Shown here in pieces: positions 7,544 through 17,672 of a DNA stretch of 64,000 bases (its first letter is position 1; every line of letters begins with the position of its first letter). Origin of the DNA: Derxia lacustris (GTDB lineage Bacteria > Pseudomonadota > Gammaproteobacteria > Burkholderiales > Burkholderiaceae_E); contig NZ_MUHU01000011.1 in the NCBI RefSeq assembly GCF_002105195.1, positions 248,001 to 312,000 on the forward strand, given 5' to 3'. A program made the position numbers and the translations under genes. Below the pieces are notes generated by a model that searched no databases, was not told the DNA's origin, and was given only the letters and a program-made list of their open reading frames with translations.

Positions 7544-8824
7544 TCAACCGACGATCACGGCGCGGAAGTCGTTGACGTTGGTCAGCGTCGGCCCGGTCAC
7601 GACCGAATCGCCGAGCGCCTGGAAGAAGCCGTGGCCGTCGTTGCGGTCGAGGCTGGCGCGCGGACGGATGCCGAGCGCGCGGGCGCGCGCCAGGGTGTCG
7701 GGCGCGAGGATGGCGCCGGCGATCTCCTCGACGCCATCGACGCCGTCGGTATCGCCGGCCAGCGCATGCACGCCGGCAAGGCCGTCGAGCGCCACGCCGA
7801 GCGCGAGCAGAAATTCGACATTGCGCCCGCCCCGGCCGTCGCCGCGCAGCGTGACCGTGGTTTCGCCGCCCGACAGCAGCACGCAGGGCGCGGCGAAGGG
7901 CTGGCCGCGCATCGCCACCTGGCGCACCAGCCCGGCCATGCCCTTGCCGATTTCGCGCGCCTCGCCCTCGATGCCGTCGCCGAGGATGTGGGCCGCAAGG
8001 CCGGCCTCGCGCGCCACGCGGGCGGCGGCTTCGAGCGCGAGCTGGGGCGCGGCGACGATGCTGGCGCTGGCGCGCGCGAGCCGGGCGTCGCCGGGCTTGA
8101 GGGTTTCGCCGGCGCCGGATTGCAGATGCGCGCGCACCGCCGGCGGCAACGCAATCGCATAGCGGTCGACGATGGCGAGCGCATCGGCGCAGCTGCTGGC
8201 ATCGGCCACGGTCGGGCCCGAGGCGATGTCGCCCGGCGCATCGCCCGGCACGTCGGAGATGAGCAGCGTCACCACCCGGGCCGGCGCGCAGGCGGCGGCC
8301 AGCTTGCCGCCCTTGAGCGCCGACAGATGGCGCCGCACGCAGTTCATCTCGCCGATGCTGGCACCGCTGGCGAGCAGCGCCGCATTGACCGCCTGCTTGT
8401 CGGCCAGCGTCAGGCCGGCGCCGGGCGCGACCAGCAGCGACGAGCCGCCGCCCGAAATCAGCGCGATGACCAGATCGTCCTCGGTCAGGCCGCGCACCCG
8501 CTCGACGATGCGTTGCGCCGCGCGCAGTCCGGCCTCATCGGGTACCGGATGGGCCGCCTCGACGATCTCGATCTGGCGCGTCGGCACCGCATAGCCGTAG
8601 CGCGTGACCACCAGCCCGTCGAGCGGGCCGTCCCAGTGCGCTTCGAGCGCCTGGGCCATCGCGGCCGACGCCTTGCCGGCGCCGATGACGACGGTGCGGC
8701 CCCTGGGGCGCGGCGGCAGATGCGGCGGCAGGCACAGCGCCGGCTGGGCGGCGGCAATCGCCGCGTCGAACATGCGGCGCAGCAGCGCGCGGCGGTCGGC
8801 GCCCGGATCGTGATCGGCCGCCAT
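7544..8824 (-). CDS. ttuD: Glycerate 2-kinase / hydroxypyruvate reductase (MOFRL family)
   Basis: A 426-residue cytoplasmic enzyme of the GckA/TtuD family, which phosphorylates D-glycerate to 2-phosphoglycerate (older annotations read hydroxypyruvate reductase). The N-terminal half contains VVIGAGKASAAMA and LISGGGSSLL. The C-terminal MOFRL domain is marked by LLSGGETTVTL, GRGGRNVEFLLALG and AGDTDGVDG. It is the last gene of the glucarate operon, four bases after the tartronate semialdehyde reductase gene. That order matches the pathway: aldolase makes tartronate semialdehyde, GarR reduces it to glycerate, and this kinase feeds glycolysis. The assignment is strong. Confidence 0.92.
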   Translation of the reverse strand: MAADHDPGADRRALLRRMFDAAIAAAQPALCLPPHLPPRPRGRTVVIGAGKASAAMAQALEAHWDGPLDGLVVTRYGYAVPTRQIEIVEAAHPVPDEAGLRAAQRIVERVRGLTEDDLVIALISGGGSSLLVAPGAGLTLADKQAVNAALLASGASIGEMNCVRRHLSALKGGKLAAACAPARVVTLLISDVPGDAPGDIASGPTVADASSCADALAIVDRYAIALPPAVRAHLQSGAGETLKPGDARLARASASIVAAPQLALEAAARVAREAGLAAHILGDGIEGEAREIGKGMAGLVRQVAMRGQPFAAPCVLLSGGETTVTLRGDGRGGRNVEFLLALGVALDGLAGVHALAGDTDGVDGVEEIAGAILAPDTLARARALGIRPRASLDRNDGHGFFQALGDSVVTGPTLTNVNDFRAVIVG

Positions 8825-8828
8825 GGGT

Positions 8829-9725
8829 TCAGCCTTCCTGCGCGACTGCGTGATTGGCCATCAGCTCCAGCGCCCTGACCAGCGCCGAATGATCGAGCTC
8901 GCCCAGGCCGTTGGCGGCGCAGGCCTGCATCAGCTGGGCCGCGCCGGCGGTCTGCGGCAGCGCCACGCCCAGCTCGCGCGCGCCTTGCAACGCCAGCCCC
9001 AGATCCTTCTGATGCAGCTTGATGCGGAAGCCCGGCGCAAACGTGCGCTTGATCATCCGCTCGCCATGCACCTCAAGAATGCGGCTCGATGCAAAGCCGC
9101 CCATCAGCGCCTGGCGCACCTTGGCCGGATCGGCGCCGGCCTTGCTGGCAAACAGCAGCGCCTCGCCGACGGCGGCGATGTTGAGCGCCACGATGATCTG
9201 GTTGGCCACCTTGGTGGTCTGGCCGTCGCCGTTGCCGCCGACCAGGGTGATGTTCTTGCCCATCAGCTCGAACAGCGGCTTGACGCGCGCAAACACCGCC
9301 TCGTCGCCGCCGACCATGATCGTCAGCGTGGCGGCCTTGGCGCCCACCTCGCCGCCCGACACCGGCGCGTCGAGATAGTCGGCGCCCAGATCGTTGATGC
9401 GCGCCGCGAAGTCCTTGGTCGCCATCGGCGAGATCGAGCTCATGTCGACCACGGTCTTGCGCGTGGCGGCGCCGATCAGCCCGTCGGCGATGCCGTTGGC
9501 GCCGAACAGCACGGCTTCCACGTCGGGCGTGTCGGGGACCATCGTGAAGACGATGTCGGCATTGCGCGCCACCTCGGCGGCATTGCCGCAAGCCGTGGCC
9601 GACGTGGCCGCGATGGCTTCGGGCAGCGCGCTGCGGGTGTGCACGAACAGCTCATGGCCGGCGTTGACGAGATGCAGCGCCATGGGCGTGCCCATGATGC
9701 CGAGGCCGATGAATCCGAGCTTCAT
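8829..9725 (-). CDS. garR: 2-hydroxy-3-oxopropionate (tartronate semialdehyde) reductase
   Basis: A 298-residue beta-hydroxyacid dehydrogenase. The N-terminal Rossmann motif GLGIMGTPMALHL binds NAD(P)H. DAPVSGGEVGA is the substrate-binding signature, and GNGDGQTTKVANQ carries the catalytic lysine in its TKVANQ part. The enzyme reduces tartronate semialdehyde to D-glycerate. Position between the class II aldolase and the glycerate kinase supports GarR/GlxR over 3-hydroxyisobutyrate dehydrogenase, its closest relative. The ATG at 9725 begins directly at the Rossmann strand (MKLGFIGLG). Confidence 0.93.
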   Translation of the reverse strand: MKLGFIGLGIMGTPMALHLVNAGHELFVHTRSALPEAIAATSATACGNAAEVARNADIVFTMVPDTPDVEAVLFGANGIADGLIGAATRKTVVDMSSISPMATKDFAARINDLGADYLDAPVSGGEVGAKAATLTIMVGGDEAVFARVKPLFELMGKNITLVGGNGDGQTTKVANQIIVALNIAAVGEALLFASKAGADPAKVRQALMGGFASSRILEVHGERMIKRTFAPGFRIKLHQKDLGLALQGARELGVALPQTAGAAQLMQACAANGLGELDHSALVRALELMANHAVAQEG

Positions 9726-9791
9726 GTCGGGAGTCCTTGCAGAAGAAAGTGGAAATGATCCGGCGCGCGCGGCGGCGTTCAGGATGCCTTG

Positions 9792-10580
9792 TCAGTAGCC
9801 GGCCGGTGCCGCGCCCGGCGCGCCCTGGCGCATGCGGCCCAGCACCTGCTGGGCGCCGGCCGCCATCAGCCGCGCATCGGAACTGACGGTGACGAACTGG
9901 AAGCCCTTGGCGATGCGCGCCAGCGCCGCCTCGGTGCCGCCGTTGTGGATGCCGGCGACCACGCCATGCGCCCTGGCGCGCGCCACGATGTGGTCGATGG
10001 CCTCGGCGGCGCGCGGGTCCACGTCGTCGAAGGTGGGCTTGCAGCCGAGCGACAGCGACAGGTCGGACGGGCCGATGTAGATCGCGTCCAGCCCCTCGAC
10101 CGAGAGGATGTCGTCGAGGTTGTCGAGCGCCTGCGCGGTCTCGATCATCGCGAAAGTGACGATGGTGTCGTTGGCCTTGGCCGGGTAATCCGGCCCGCCA
10201 TAAAGCAACCCGCGGATCGGCCCGAAGCTGCGCACGCCGCGCGGCGCGTAATGCGTGTAGGCCACCAGCTTCTGCGCATCCTCGCGGGTGTTGATCATCG
10301 GGCAGATCACGCCGTAGGCGCCGGCGTCGAGCGTCTTCATGAGGATGCCCGGCTCCAGCCAGGGCACGCGCACGACCGGCACGGTGGCGGTGGTGGAAAT
10401 GGCCTGGAGCATGCCGACCATCGCCTGGTAATCGACGAGGCCGTGCTGCAGGTCGATGGTCAGCGCGTCCCAGCCCTGATGGGCCATCGTCTCGGCGCTG
10501 AAGCCGTTGGGAATGGCAAGCCAGCCGTTGACGGCGGCGGCGCCGGTCTTCCACAGACTGCGCAGACGGTTCTCTCTCAT
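9792..10580 (-). CDS. garL: HpcH/HpaI-type aldolase, probable 5-dehydro-4-deoxyglucarate aldolase
   Basis: A 262-residue class II (metal-dependent) aldolase. IDLQHGLVDYQAM holds the catalytic base region, RVPWLEPGILMKTLDAGA and VICPMINTREDA form the barrel core, and MIETAQAL and IYIGPSDLSLSLG are the metal and substrate loops. In the glucarate/galactarate pathway this enzyme splits 5-dehydro-4-deoxyglucarate into pyruvate and tartronate semialdehyde. Close relatives act on 4-hydroxy-2-oxoheptanedioate in aromatic degradation. The flanking garD and garR genes favour GarL. The ATG at 10580 gives a normal family length. Confidence 0.88.
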   Translation of the reverse strand: MRENRLRSLWKTGAAAVNGWLAIPNGFSAETMAHQGWDALTIDLQHGLVDYQAMVGMLQAISTTATVPVVRVPWLEPGILMKTLDAGAYGVICPMINTREDAQKLVAYTHYAPRGVRSFGPIRGLLYGGPDYPAKANDTIVTFAMIETAQALDNLDDILSVEGLDAIYIGPSDLSLSLGCKPTFDDVDPRAAEAIDHIVARARAHGVVAGIHNGGTEAALARIAKGFQFVTVSSDARLMAAGAQQVLGRMRQGAPGAAPAGY

Positions 10581-10621
10581 GGGATTTCCTTGGGGCAAGG
10601 CGTGAGCCGGGATGACGGCCA

Positions 10622-12199
10622 TCAGGTGACCGGCGCCGGGTTGAACAGCACCAGCGCGTTGTGCAGCTTCCAGTGCTCGGCCCAGGTGCGCCGGCCGCTG
10701 GCCGTGTCGAGCAGCAGCCGAAACAGCTCCCAGCCCAGCTCTTCGATGCTGGCTTCGCCGTCGGCGATCTTGCCGGCGTTCAGGTCCATCAGGTCGTGCC
10801 AGCGCCGCGCCAGATCGCTGCGCGTGGCCACCTTGACGACCGGGCATTCGGCCAGTCCGTAGGGCGTGCCGCGCCCCGTCGTGAACACATGCAGGTTCAT
10901 GCCGGCGGCCAGTTGCAGCGTGCCGCAGATGAAGTCGCTGGCCGGCGTGGCGGCAAACACCAGTCCGCGCTGGTCGGGCGCCAGCTTGTCGCCCGGCGCC
11001 AGCACGCTGGCGATGGCGGCGCTGCCGCTCTTGACGATGGAGCCCATCGCCTTCTCGGTGATGTTGCTCAAGCCCCCGGCCTTGTTGCCCGGCGTGGTGT
11101 TGGCCGAGCGGTCGACCCGGCCGCGATCCAGATAGCGGTCGTACCAGCCCAGCTCGCGCACGATGGCCTCGGCCACTTCCGGCGTGGCGGCGCGCGCGGT
11201 GAGCTGGTCGACCGCGTCGCGCACCTCGGTGTTCTCCGAGAACATGATCGTGGCGCCGGCGCGCACCAGCAGATCGGCCGCGAAGCCGACTGCCGGGTTG
11301 GCCGTCACGCCCGAGAAGGCATCGCTGCCGCCGCATTGCACGCCGACCACCAGCGCGCTCGCAGGCACGGTTTCGCGGCGCCGCGCATTGAGCCGCTCCA
11401 GATGCGGCCGGGCGCTTTGCACCACGTCGTCGACCATCGACATGAAGCCGACGTGCTTCGCGTCCTGCAGGCAGACGGTGTCCGGCGTGCTGCGGCCATC
11501 CACGATCGGAAAGCTGCCCGGCGGCAGCAGCCGGTCGGGTTGCAACTTTTCGCAGCCCAGGCTCACGACCATCACCTCGCCGCCAAAGTTGGGGTTGAGC
11601 GTGATGTTGCGCAGCGTGCGGATCGGGATGACCGCATCGGGCGCGTCGATGGCGACGCCGCAGCCGTAGCTGTGCTCGAGCGCGACCACGCCATCCACGT
11701 TGGGAAACTGCGGCAGCAGCTCGGCGCGGATGCGCTCGGCCGCGATGCCGACCACGCCGGCCACGCATTGCACCGTGGTGGTGATGGCGAGCAGGTTGCG
11801 CGTGCCGACCGAGCCGTCGGCATTGCGATAGCCCTCGAAGGTGAAGCCGTCGAGCGGCGGCAGCGTGGCGGGCTTGCGCGTGGCCATCGGCAGGCCTTCC
11901 AGCTCGCGCGCGGCGGGCATCTTCAGGCGCTTTTCATGCACCCAGGCGCCGGCGCGAATCGGCTCGACGGCGTAGCCGATGGGCACGTCGTAGCGCGTGA
12001 CGGCGGCGCCTTCTGCAATCGCTTGCAGCGCAACCTTGTGACCTTGCGGCACGGCTTCGAGCAGGGTGAGCCCGGCGCCGGGCACGCCCTCGGGCAACTC
12101 CGTGCCGGCGGGCAGGCCGCCGTCGTTGACCACGATGGCGACGTTGTCGCGCTCGTGCATGCGAATGGTCAGGGGCGGGGAATTCATCGCGGTGTCCAT
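10622..12199 (-). CDS. garD: Galactarate dehydratase (UxaA/GarD family)
   Basis: A 525-residue dehydratase of the altronate/galactarate family, converting D-galactarate to 5-dehydro-4-deoxy-D-glucarate. An N-terminal SAF-like domain (about 10-100) precedes the catalytic part, which starts near [15 protein letters not shown]. Conserved cysteine segments include [19 protein letters not shown] and [15 protein letters not shown], and probably hold the iron or metal centre. The gene lies four bases after the gudD stop, so the two dehydratases for the two epimeric acids are co-transcribed. ATG at 12199 is used; a second ATG at 12187 is possible. Confidence 0.9.
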   Translation of the reverse strand: MDTAMNSPPLTIRMHERDNVAIVVNDGGLPAGTELPEGVPGAGLTLLEAVPQGHKVALQAIAEGAAVTRYDVPIGYAVEPIRAGAWVHEKRLKMPAARELEGLPMATRKPATLPPLDGFTFEGYRNADGSVGTRNLLAITTTVQCVAGVVGIAAERIRAELLPQFPNVDGVVALEHSYGCGVAIDAPDAVIPIRTLRNITLNPNFGGEVMVVSLGCEKLQPDRLLPPGSFPIVDGRSTPDTVCLQDAKHVGFMSMVDDVVQSARPHLERLNARRRETVPASALVVGVQCGGSDAFSGVTANPAVGFAADLLVRAGATIMFSENTEVRDAVDQLTARAATPEVAEAIVRELGWYDRYLDRGRVDRSANTTPGNKAGGLSNITEKAMGSIVKSGSAAIASVLAPGDKLAPDQRGLVFAATPASDFICGTLQLAAGMNLHVFTTGRGTPYGLAECPVVKVATRSDLARRWHDLMDLNAGKIADGEASIEELGWELFRLLLDTASGRRTWAEHWKLHNALVLFNPAPVT

Positions 12200-12202
12200 G
12201 CC

Positions 12203-13555
12203 TCAGCGCAGCAGCGCCGGCCGCTTCGGGTCGAACTTCCAGCCCGGGATCAGGAACTGCATCGCCATCGCGTCGTCGCGCGCGCCGAGCCCGTGCTGGC
12301 GGTAGAGCGCATTGGCCTTCTCGACCTCGGCCATGTCCAGCTCGATGCCGAGGCCGGGCTTCTCGGGCAGCGCCACCTTGCCGCCCACGATCCGCAGCGG
12401 CTCCTTCGTCAGCCGCTGGCCGTCCTGCCAGATCCAGTGCGTGTCGATGGCCGTGACCTTGCCCGGCGCGGCGGCGCCGACGTGCGTGAACATCGCCAGC
12501 GACACGTCGAAGTGATTGTTGGAATGCGAGCCCCAGGTCAGGCCCCAGTCGCGGCAGGTCTGGGCCACGCGCACCGAGCCGGCCATGGTCCAGAAGTGCG
12601 GATCGGCGAGCGGGATGTCCACGCTTTGCAGCGACAGCGCATGCACGAGCTGGCGCCAGTCGGTCGCGATCATGTTGGTGGCGGTCGGCAGGCCGGTGGC
12701 GCGGCGGAATTCGGCCATCACCTCGCGGCCCGAAAAACCGTCCTCGGCGCCGCAGGGGTCTTCGGCATAGGCCATCACGCCATGCAGGTCGCGCGTGAGG
12801 CGGATGGCGTCCTTGAGCAGCCAGCCGCCGTTGGGGTCGAGCGTGACGCGCGCCTGTGGAAAGCGTTCGTGCAGCGCGCGGATCGCCTCGACTTCGGCCT
12901 CGCCGGCCAGCACGCCGCCCTTGAGCTTGAAGTCGTTGAAGCCGTAGCGCTCGCGCGCGGCCTCGGCCAGCCTGACGATGGCCTCGGGCGTCAGCGCCGG
13001 CTCGTGGCGCAGGCGCTGCCAGGCGTTGTCGGCGCCGGGTTCGCTGGCATAGGGCAAGCAGGTCTTCGTGCGGTCGCCGACGAAGAACAGGTAGCCGAGC
13101 ATCTCGACGCTGTCGCGCTGCCGGCCTTCGCCGAGCAAGGCCGCGACCGGCACGCCGAGGTGCTGACCCAGCAGGTCGAGCAGCGCGCTTTCGACGGCGG
13201 TCACGCAATGAATGGTGGTGCGCAGATCGAAGGTTTGCAGGCCGCGACCGCCGCTGTCGCGGTCGGCGAAGGCCGCGCCCATCGCGCGCAGCACGGCCTG
13301 GTGGTTGCCGATCGACTGGCCCTCGACGAGGGCGCGCGCGTCTTCGAGCGTCTGGCGGATCTTTTCGCCGCCGGGCACTTCGCCCACGCCGGTGTTGCCG
13401 GCGCTGTCGGTGAGGACGACGAGATTGCGCGTGAAGAACGGTGCGTGGGCGCCGCTCAGGTTGAGCAGCATGCCGTCGCGGCCTGCCACCGGAATCACGC
13501 GCATCTGGCGCACGACGGGGGTGCCGCGCGCTTCGGTCTGGACTGGCTTGGTCAT
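12203..13555 (-). CDS. gudD: Glucarate dehydratase (enolase superfamily)
   Basis: A 450-residue enzyme that dehydrates D-glucarate (and often L-idarate) to 5-dehydro-4-deoxy-D-glucarate. The enolase-superfamily landmarks are clear: the cap-domain segment TNLV-like [17 protein letters not shown], the catalytic KxK in DFKLKGGV, the metal ligand in LDPNGGW, and [13 protein letters not shown] with the catalytic histidine. ATG at 13555 begins [11 protein letters not shown] and gives the usual family length. A longer frame upstream merely runs antisense. Immediate neighbours are the sugar-acid permease upstream and garD downstream. Confidence 0.95.
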   Translation of the reverse strand: MTKPVQTEARGTPVVRQMRVIPVAGRDGMLLNLSGAHAPFFTRNLVVLTDSAGNTGVGEVPGGEKIRQTLEDARALVEGQSIGNHQAVLRAMGAAFADRDSGGRGLQTFDLRTTIHCVTAVESALLDLLGQHLGVPVAALLGEGRQRDSVEMLGYLFFVGDRTKTCLPYASEPGADNAWQRLRHEPALTPEAIVRLAEAARERYGFNDFKLKGGVLAGEAEVEAIRALHERFPQARVTLDPNGGWLLKDAIRLTRDLHGVMAYAEDPCGAEDGFSGREVMAEFRRATGLPTATNMIATDWRQLVHALSLQSVDIPLADPHFWTMAGSVRVAQTCRDWGLTWGSHSNNHFDVSLAMFTHVGAAAPGKVTAIDTHWIWQDGQRLTKEPLRIVGGKVALPEKPGLGIELDMAEVEKANALYRQHGLGARDDAMAMQFLIPGWKFDPKRPALLR

Positions 13556-13572
13556 GATGATGTCTCCCGGAG

Positions 13573-14940
13573 TCACTTGAGTTCGACGCGCTTGATTTCG
13601 CCGACGACGAAGGCGTAGCAGACGATGGCCATCAGTGCGTTGGCGCCGATGTAGACCAGCGCGCCGGCAAACGAGCCGGTGCCCTGCACGATGAAGCCGA
13701 TGACGATCGGCGTGGTGATGCCGGCGGTGTTGCCGAAGGTGTTGAACAGCCCGCCGCTCAGGCCGGCGATGCCCTTGGGCGAGGTGTCCGACACCACGGC
13801 CCAGCCAAGCGCCCCCACGCCCTTGCCGAAGAAGGCCAGCGCCATCATCGCGATGACCATCTCGTGCGACTCGATGTAGTTGCAGGCCACCATCGTCATC
13901 GACAGCAGCATGCCGACGATGATCGGCGTCTTGCGCGCCACGGTGAGCGAGAAGCCGCGCCTGACCATCCGGTCCGACAGATAGCCGCCGAGCACGCCAC
14001 CGATGAAGCCCGCGATGGCGGGCACCGACGCCACGATGCCGGCCTTGAGGATCGTCATGCCGCGTTCCTGCACCAGGTAGACCGGAAACCAGGTGAGGAA
14101 GAAATAGGTCAGCGTGGTAATGAAGTACTGGCCGAAGTAGATGCCCAGCAGCATGCGGTTGCCGAGCAGCTGGCGGATCGCGCCGACGGGCTTGGCAGCG
14201 CTTGCATCGACCGCCACCGGCTGGCCGCGCACCGGCTTGTCGATCAGCGCGCCGCCCTTTTCCAGCAGGTCGAGTTCGCCGGCATTGATGCGCGGATGGT
14301 CGCGCGGATCGCGGATGACCTTGAGCCACACGACCGACAGCGCGACGCCCAGTCCGCCCATCGCGTAGAACACCGCCGGCCAGCCGAATTCATGCACCAG
14401 CCAGGCCATGATCGGCGCGAACAGCACGGTGGCGAAGTACTGCGCCGAGTTGAAGATGGCCGAGGCCATGCCGCGCTCGTCGGTCGGAAACCAGGACGCG
14501 ACGAGCCGGCTGTTGCCCGGGAAGGACGGCGCCTCGGCCGCGCCCACCGCCAGCCGCAGCGCGAACAGCGTGGTCACGGCGGCGGCGCCGGTCAGAAAGC
14601 CGACCGTGCCCTGCAACAGCGTGAAGAACGACCACAGCGCGATGCTGCCGGCATAGACGATGCGCGCGCCAAACCGGTCGAGCAGCCAGCCGCCCGGAAT
14701 CTGCGCCGCCACATAGCTCCAGCCAAAGGCCGAGAACACGAAGCCGAGCTGCACGGCACTGATGCCGAGGTCTTTCTGCAGCGCCGAGCCGGCGATGGAA
14801 ATGGTGGCGCGGTCGGCGTAGTTGATGGTGGTGACGATGAACAGCATCGCCAGAATCGTGTAGCGGATGCGGCTGGCGCGCGCACTGCTGGCGGTGGCGG
14901 CGGACGCGGTGGTGCCCGCTGCGGGCAGCTTGAGTTCCAT
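13573..14940 (-). CDS. gudP: MFS sugar-acid transporter (glucarate/galactarate permease)
   Basis: A 455-residue major facilitator of the anion:cation symporter family, with about 12 predicted membrane segments. The first helix shows the family motif [13 protein letters not shown], followed by [26 protein letters not shown], and later SNRPWLF-type loops are replaced by [18 protein letters not shown]. GudP/GarP/GalP-type members import hexarate or galactonate with protons. GAGGAGA eight bases before the ATG is a good ribosome-binding site. It stands directly upstream of gudD in the same operon, which supports glucarate/galactarate as substrate. Confidence 0.88.
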   Translation of the reverse strand: MELKLPAAGTTASAATASSARASRIRYTILAMLFIVTTINYADRATISIAGSALQKDLGISAVQLGFVFSAFGWSYVAAQIPGGWLLDRFGARIVYAGSIALWSFFTLLQGTVGFLTGAAAVTTLFALRLAVGAAEAPSFPGNSRLVASWFPTDERGMASAIFNSAQYFATVLFAPIMAWLVHEFGWPAVFYAMGGLGVALSVVWLKVIRDPRDHPRINAGELDLLEKGGALIDKPVRGQPVAVDASAAKPVGAIRQLLGNRMLLGIYFGQYFITTLTYFFLTWFPVYLVQERGMTILKAGIVASVPAIAGFIGGVLGGYLSDRMVRRGFSLTVARKTPIIVGMLLSMTMVACNYIESHEMVIAMMALAFFGKGVGALGWAVVSDTSPKGIAGLSGGLFNTFGNTAGITTPIVIGFIVQGTGSFAGALVYIGANALMAIVCYAFVVGEIKRVELK

Positions 14941-15061
14941 GCGATGTCTCCTCGGTCTCGTTGAATGGCGAGCGGGGTTGGCGGGCCGTCGGCGGCCCGT
15001 CCGTTTGCTGTGGGGCCGGCGCTGGCGGAACCGGTCCGCGCTGCGCCGGGTCAGGCGTCAG

Positions 15062-16651
15062 TCATCGGTTGGCGGCGTGCTCCCGCTTGCCGTCGACGAG
15101 GCGCGGCAGGCCATAGGGGTTGTCGTCGCGCAGGGCCGCCGGCAGCAGTTCGGCCGGCAGGTCCTGGTAGCAGACCGGGCGCAGGAAGCGCTCGATGGCG
15201 GCGGTGCCGACCGAGGTGGCGCGCGCGTCGGTGGTGGCCGGCCAGGGGCCGCCGTGGACCATTGCGTGGCTCACTTCCACGCCGGTCGGCCAGCCGTTGG
15301 CCAGGATGCGGCCGGCCTTGCGTTCGAGCGTGGGCAGCAACGCGCGCGCCAGTTCGGTATCGGCCGCGCCCAGATGCAGCGTGGCAGTGAGCTGGCCGTC
15401 GAGCGACTCTGCAAGCGATTGCAGCTGGGCCGCGTCGCGGCAGCGCACCAGCAGGCCGCTGGCGCCGAAGACTTCGTCATGCAGCGCCGGGTTGGCCAGA
15501 AAGCTGTCCGCGTCGGTGGCAAACAGGCCGGCGCGGCAGCGGTTGGGGCCGTCGCCTTCGCGGCCGCGTGCCACGGTGGTCACGCGCTCATGGCGCGCGA
15601 GCTTGGCGACGCCGTCGCTGTAGGCGGCATGGATCGCGGGCGACAGCATGGTTTGCGCGCCGGCCGCGCCGAGTGCTTCGGCAGCGGCGGCCACGAAGGC
15701 GTCGGCATCGGGTCCGTCGATGGCGAGCAGCAGGCCGGGATTGGTGCAGAACTGGCCGGCGCCCAGCGTCAGCGAGCCGACGAAGGCGCGACCGAGCGCT
15801 TCGGCACGTTCGGCCAGCGCGCCCGGCAGCAGGAAGACCGGATTGATCGCGCTCAGCTCGCCGTACACCGGGATCGGCTGCGGCCGCGATTGCGCCAGCC
15901 GCATCAGCGCCACGCCACCGGCGCGCGAGCCGGTGAAGCCGACGGCCTGGATGCGCGGATCGGCGACCAGCGCGCTGCCCACTTCATTGCCGGCGCCGAC
16001 GATGAGCGAGAACACGCCCTCGGGCAGGCCGCTGGCGGCGACCGCCTGCTGCACTGCGCGCCCGACCAGCTCCGACGTGCCCGGATGCGCCGAATGCGCC
16101 TTGACGACCACCGGGCAGCCGGCAGCCAGCGCCGAGGCGGTATCGCCGCCGGCGACCGAGAACGCGAGCGGGAAATTGCTGGCGCCGAACACCGCCACCG
16201 GCCCGAGCGCAATGCGGCGCTGGCGCAGATCGCTGCGCGGCAGCGGCTCGCGCGCCGGCAGCGCCGGATCGATGCGCACGCCGGCATAACCGCCATCGCG
16301 CACCACCTTCGCGAACAGCCGCAGCTGGTTGCAGGTACGGCCGCGTTCGCCTTCGAGCCGGGCGCGCGGCAGGCCAGTCTCGGCCATGGCGCGCTGGATC
16401 AGTTCGTCGCCGATGGCTTCGATGTTGGCGGCGATGGCGTCGAGGAAGCCGGCGCGCAGCTCCGGCGCGCTGTCGCGGTAGCTGTCGAAGGCGGCGGCGG
16501 CCAGCGCGCAGGCGCGCTCCACATCGGCGCGGCTGCCGGCGCCGAAGGCCGGCTCCAGCCGCTCGCCCGTGGCCGGGTCGGTTGCGTAGATCTGGCCGTG
16601 CTGGCCGGTGACGGCGCTGGCGCCGATGAGCAGTTGTCCGGTGATGGTCAT
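15062..16651 (-). CDS. 2,5-dioxovalerate (alpha-ketoglutarate semialdehyde) dehydrogenase
   Basis: A 529-residue aldehyde dehydrogenase of the KGSADH type, longer than the 480-residue norm as in that subgroup. [17 protein letters not shown] forms the cofactor entrance, [10 protein letters not shown] the glycine loop, [11 protein letters not shown] carries the catalytic glutamate, and [13 protein letters not shown] the catalytic cysteine. It oxidises 2,5-dioxopentanoate to 2-oxoglutarate with NAD(P)+. The preceding gene, eight bases away, encodes the dehydratase that makes this substrate, so the pathway step is well supported. A 121-base gap separates it from gudP. Confidence 0.9.
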   Translation of the reverse strand: MTITGQLLIGASAVTGQHGQIYATDPATGERLEPAFGAGSRADVERACALAAAAFDSYRDSAPELRAGFLDAIAANIEAIGDELIQRAMAETGLPRARLEGERGRTCNQLRLFAKVVRDGGYAGVRIDPALPAREPLPRSDLRQRRIALGPVAVFGASNFPLAFSVAGGDTASALAAGCPVVVKAHSAHPGTSELVGRAVQQAVAASGLPEGVFSLIVGAGNEVGSALVADPRIQAVGFTGSRAGGVALMRLAQSRPQPIPVYGELSAINPVFLLPGALAERAEALGRAFVGSLTLGAGQFCTNPGLLLAIDGPDADAFVAAAAEALGAAGAQTMLSPAIHAAYSDGVAKLARHERVTTVARGREGDGPNRCRAGLFATDADSFLANPALHDEVFGASGLLVRCRDAAQLQSLAESLDGQLTATLHLGAADTELARALLPTLERKAGRILANGWPTGVEVSHAMVHGGPWPATTDARATSVGTAAIERFLRPVCYQDLPAELLPAALRDDNPYGLPRLVDGKREHAANR

Positions 16652-16659
16652 GGCGGCTT

Positions 16660-17577
16660 TCAGCGGATGCGCGCGACGAGCGCGGCGAGTTCGGCGACTT
16701 CACTTTCGGTCAGGTCGGTGAGCGGCGTGCGCACCGGGCCGGCGTCGCGGCCGATCACGCTCATGCCGGCCTTCACGATCGACACCGCATAGCCGCGCTT
16801 GCGGTTGCGCAGCTCGATGTAGGGCAGCACGAACTTCTTCAGCTCGGCGTAGACGGTGGCGTGATCGCGGGCGCGCACGGCGGCGTAGAAGTCGAGCGCC
16901 CAGCGCGGCGCGAAATTGAAGATGGCCGACGAATAGGTCGTCACGCCCATTTCCAGGTAGGGCAGCGCGAAGGTCTCGGCGGTGGGCAGGCCACCCACAT
17001 AGGTGAAGCGGTCGCCGAGACGGGCGTAGATGCGGGTCATCAGCTCGATGTCGCCCACGCCGTCCTTGAAGCCGACCAGATTGGGGCAACGCTCGGCCAG
17101 CCGCGCCAGCGCCACGTCGTCGAGCCGCTGGTTGGCGCGGTTGTAGACGATGACGCCCAGCCGCGTCGACTTGCACACGGCTTCGATGTGGCGCGCGACG
17201 CCGTCGGTATCGGCTTCGGTCAGATAGGGCGGCAGCAGCAGGATGCCGTCGGCGCCGGCGGCCTCGGCGGCCTGGCAGTACTGCTGGGCCATGGCCGTGC
17301 CGTAGCCGGCCGGCGCGATCACCGGGATGCGGCCGTTGGTCTCTTCCACCGCCGCGCGCAGCACGCGGTCGACTTCGGCCGGCGTCAGCGAAAAGAACTC
17401 GCCGGTGCCGCCGGCCGCGAACAGCCCGGCCGCGTCATGGCTGAACAGCCAGTTGAGGTTGGCGCGATAGGCCCGCTCGTCGAAGGACAGGTCGGCGCGG
17501 CTGAAATGGGTGACCGGAAACGACAGCAGGCCGGTGCCGATCTGGCGGGCGAATTCGACGGGCGTGTAGCGCGACAT
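16660..17577 (-). CDS. kdgD: 5-dehydro-4-deoxyglucarate dehydratase (DapA superfamily)
   Basis: A 305-residue class I lyase of the dihydrodipicolinate synthase superfamily. [15 protein letters not shown] is the substrate carboxylate loop, [10 protein letters not shown] holds the conserved tyrosine, and [10 protein letters not shown] the Schiff-base lysine. KdgD dehydrates and decarboxylates 5-dehydro-4-deoxyglucarate to 2,5-dioxopentanoate. It is the first gene of the minus-strand operon and is divergent from the LysR gene 95 bases away, a standard arrangement for LysR-controlled operons. Start at 17577 gives the full N-terminal helix. Confidence 0.93.
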   Translation of the reverse strand: MSRYTPVEFARQIGTGLLSFPVTHFSRADLSFDERAYRANLNWLFSHDAAGLFAAGGTGEFFSLTPAEVDRVLRAAVEETNGRIPVIAPAGYGTAMAQQYCQAAEAAGADGILLLPPYLTEADTDGVARHIEAVCKSTRLGVIVYNRANQRLDDVALARLAERCPNLVGFKDGVGDIELMTRIYARLGDRFTYVGGLPTAETFALPYLEMGVTTYSSAIFNFAPRWALDFYAAVRARDHATVYAELKKFVLPYIELRNRKRGYAVSIVKAGMSVIGRDAGPVRTPLTDLTESEVAELAALVARIR

Positions 17578-17672
17578 GGCAGGAATCCTTGTTGAAGTGG
17601 AACGGATTCTTTGCCTGCCAACGATGCAAGTCCAAGATAATCACTGACTCGATCAATACCGTTGGAGCATCG
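17578..17672. promoter_or_regulatory. Divergent kdgD / LysR promoter region
   Basis: This 95-base gap separates the two divergent starts and is AT-richer than the flanking coding sequence in its right half (around 17632-17660). LysR-type proteins usually bind in such gaps and control both genes. I could not pick out a convincing symmetrical T-N11-A site, only ATCA repeats (for example at about 17640 and 17652), so no operator is claimed. Confidence 0.45.

Noticed and set aside
10661..13618. A 985-residue plus-strand open frame over garD and gudD
   Set aside because: It is the antisense shadow of two clearly recognisable dehydratase genes. Such frames are expected at this GC content because stop codons are rare.
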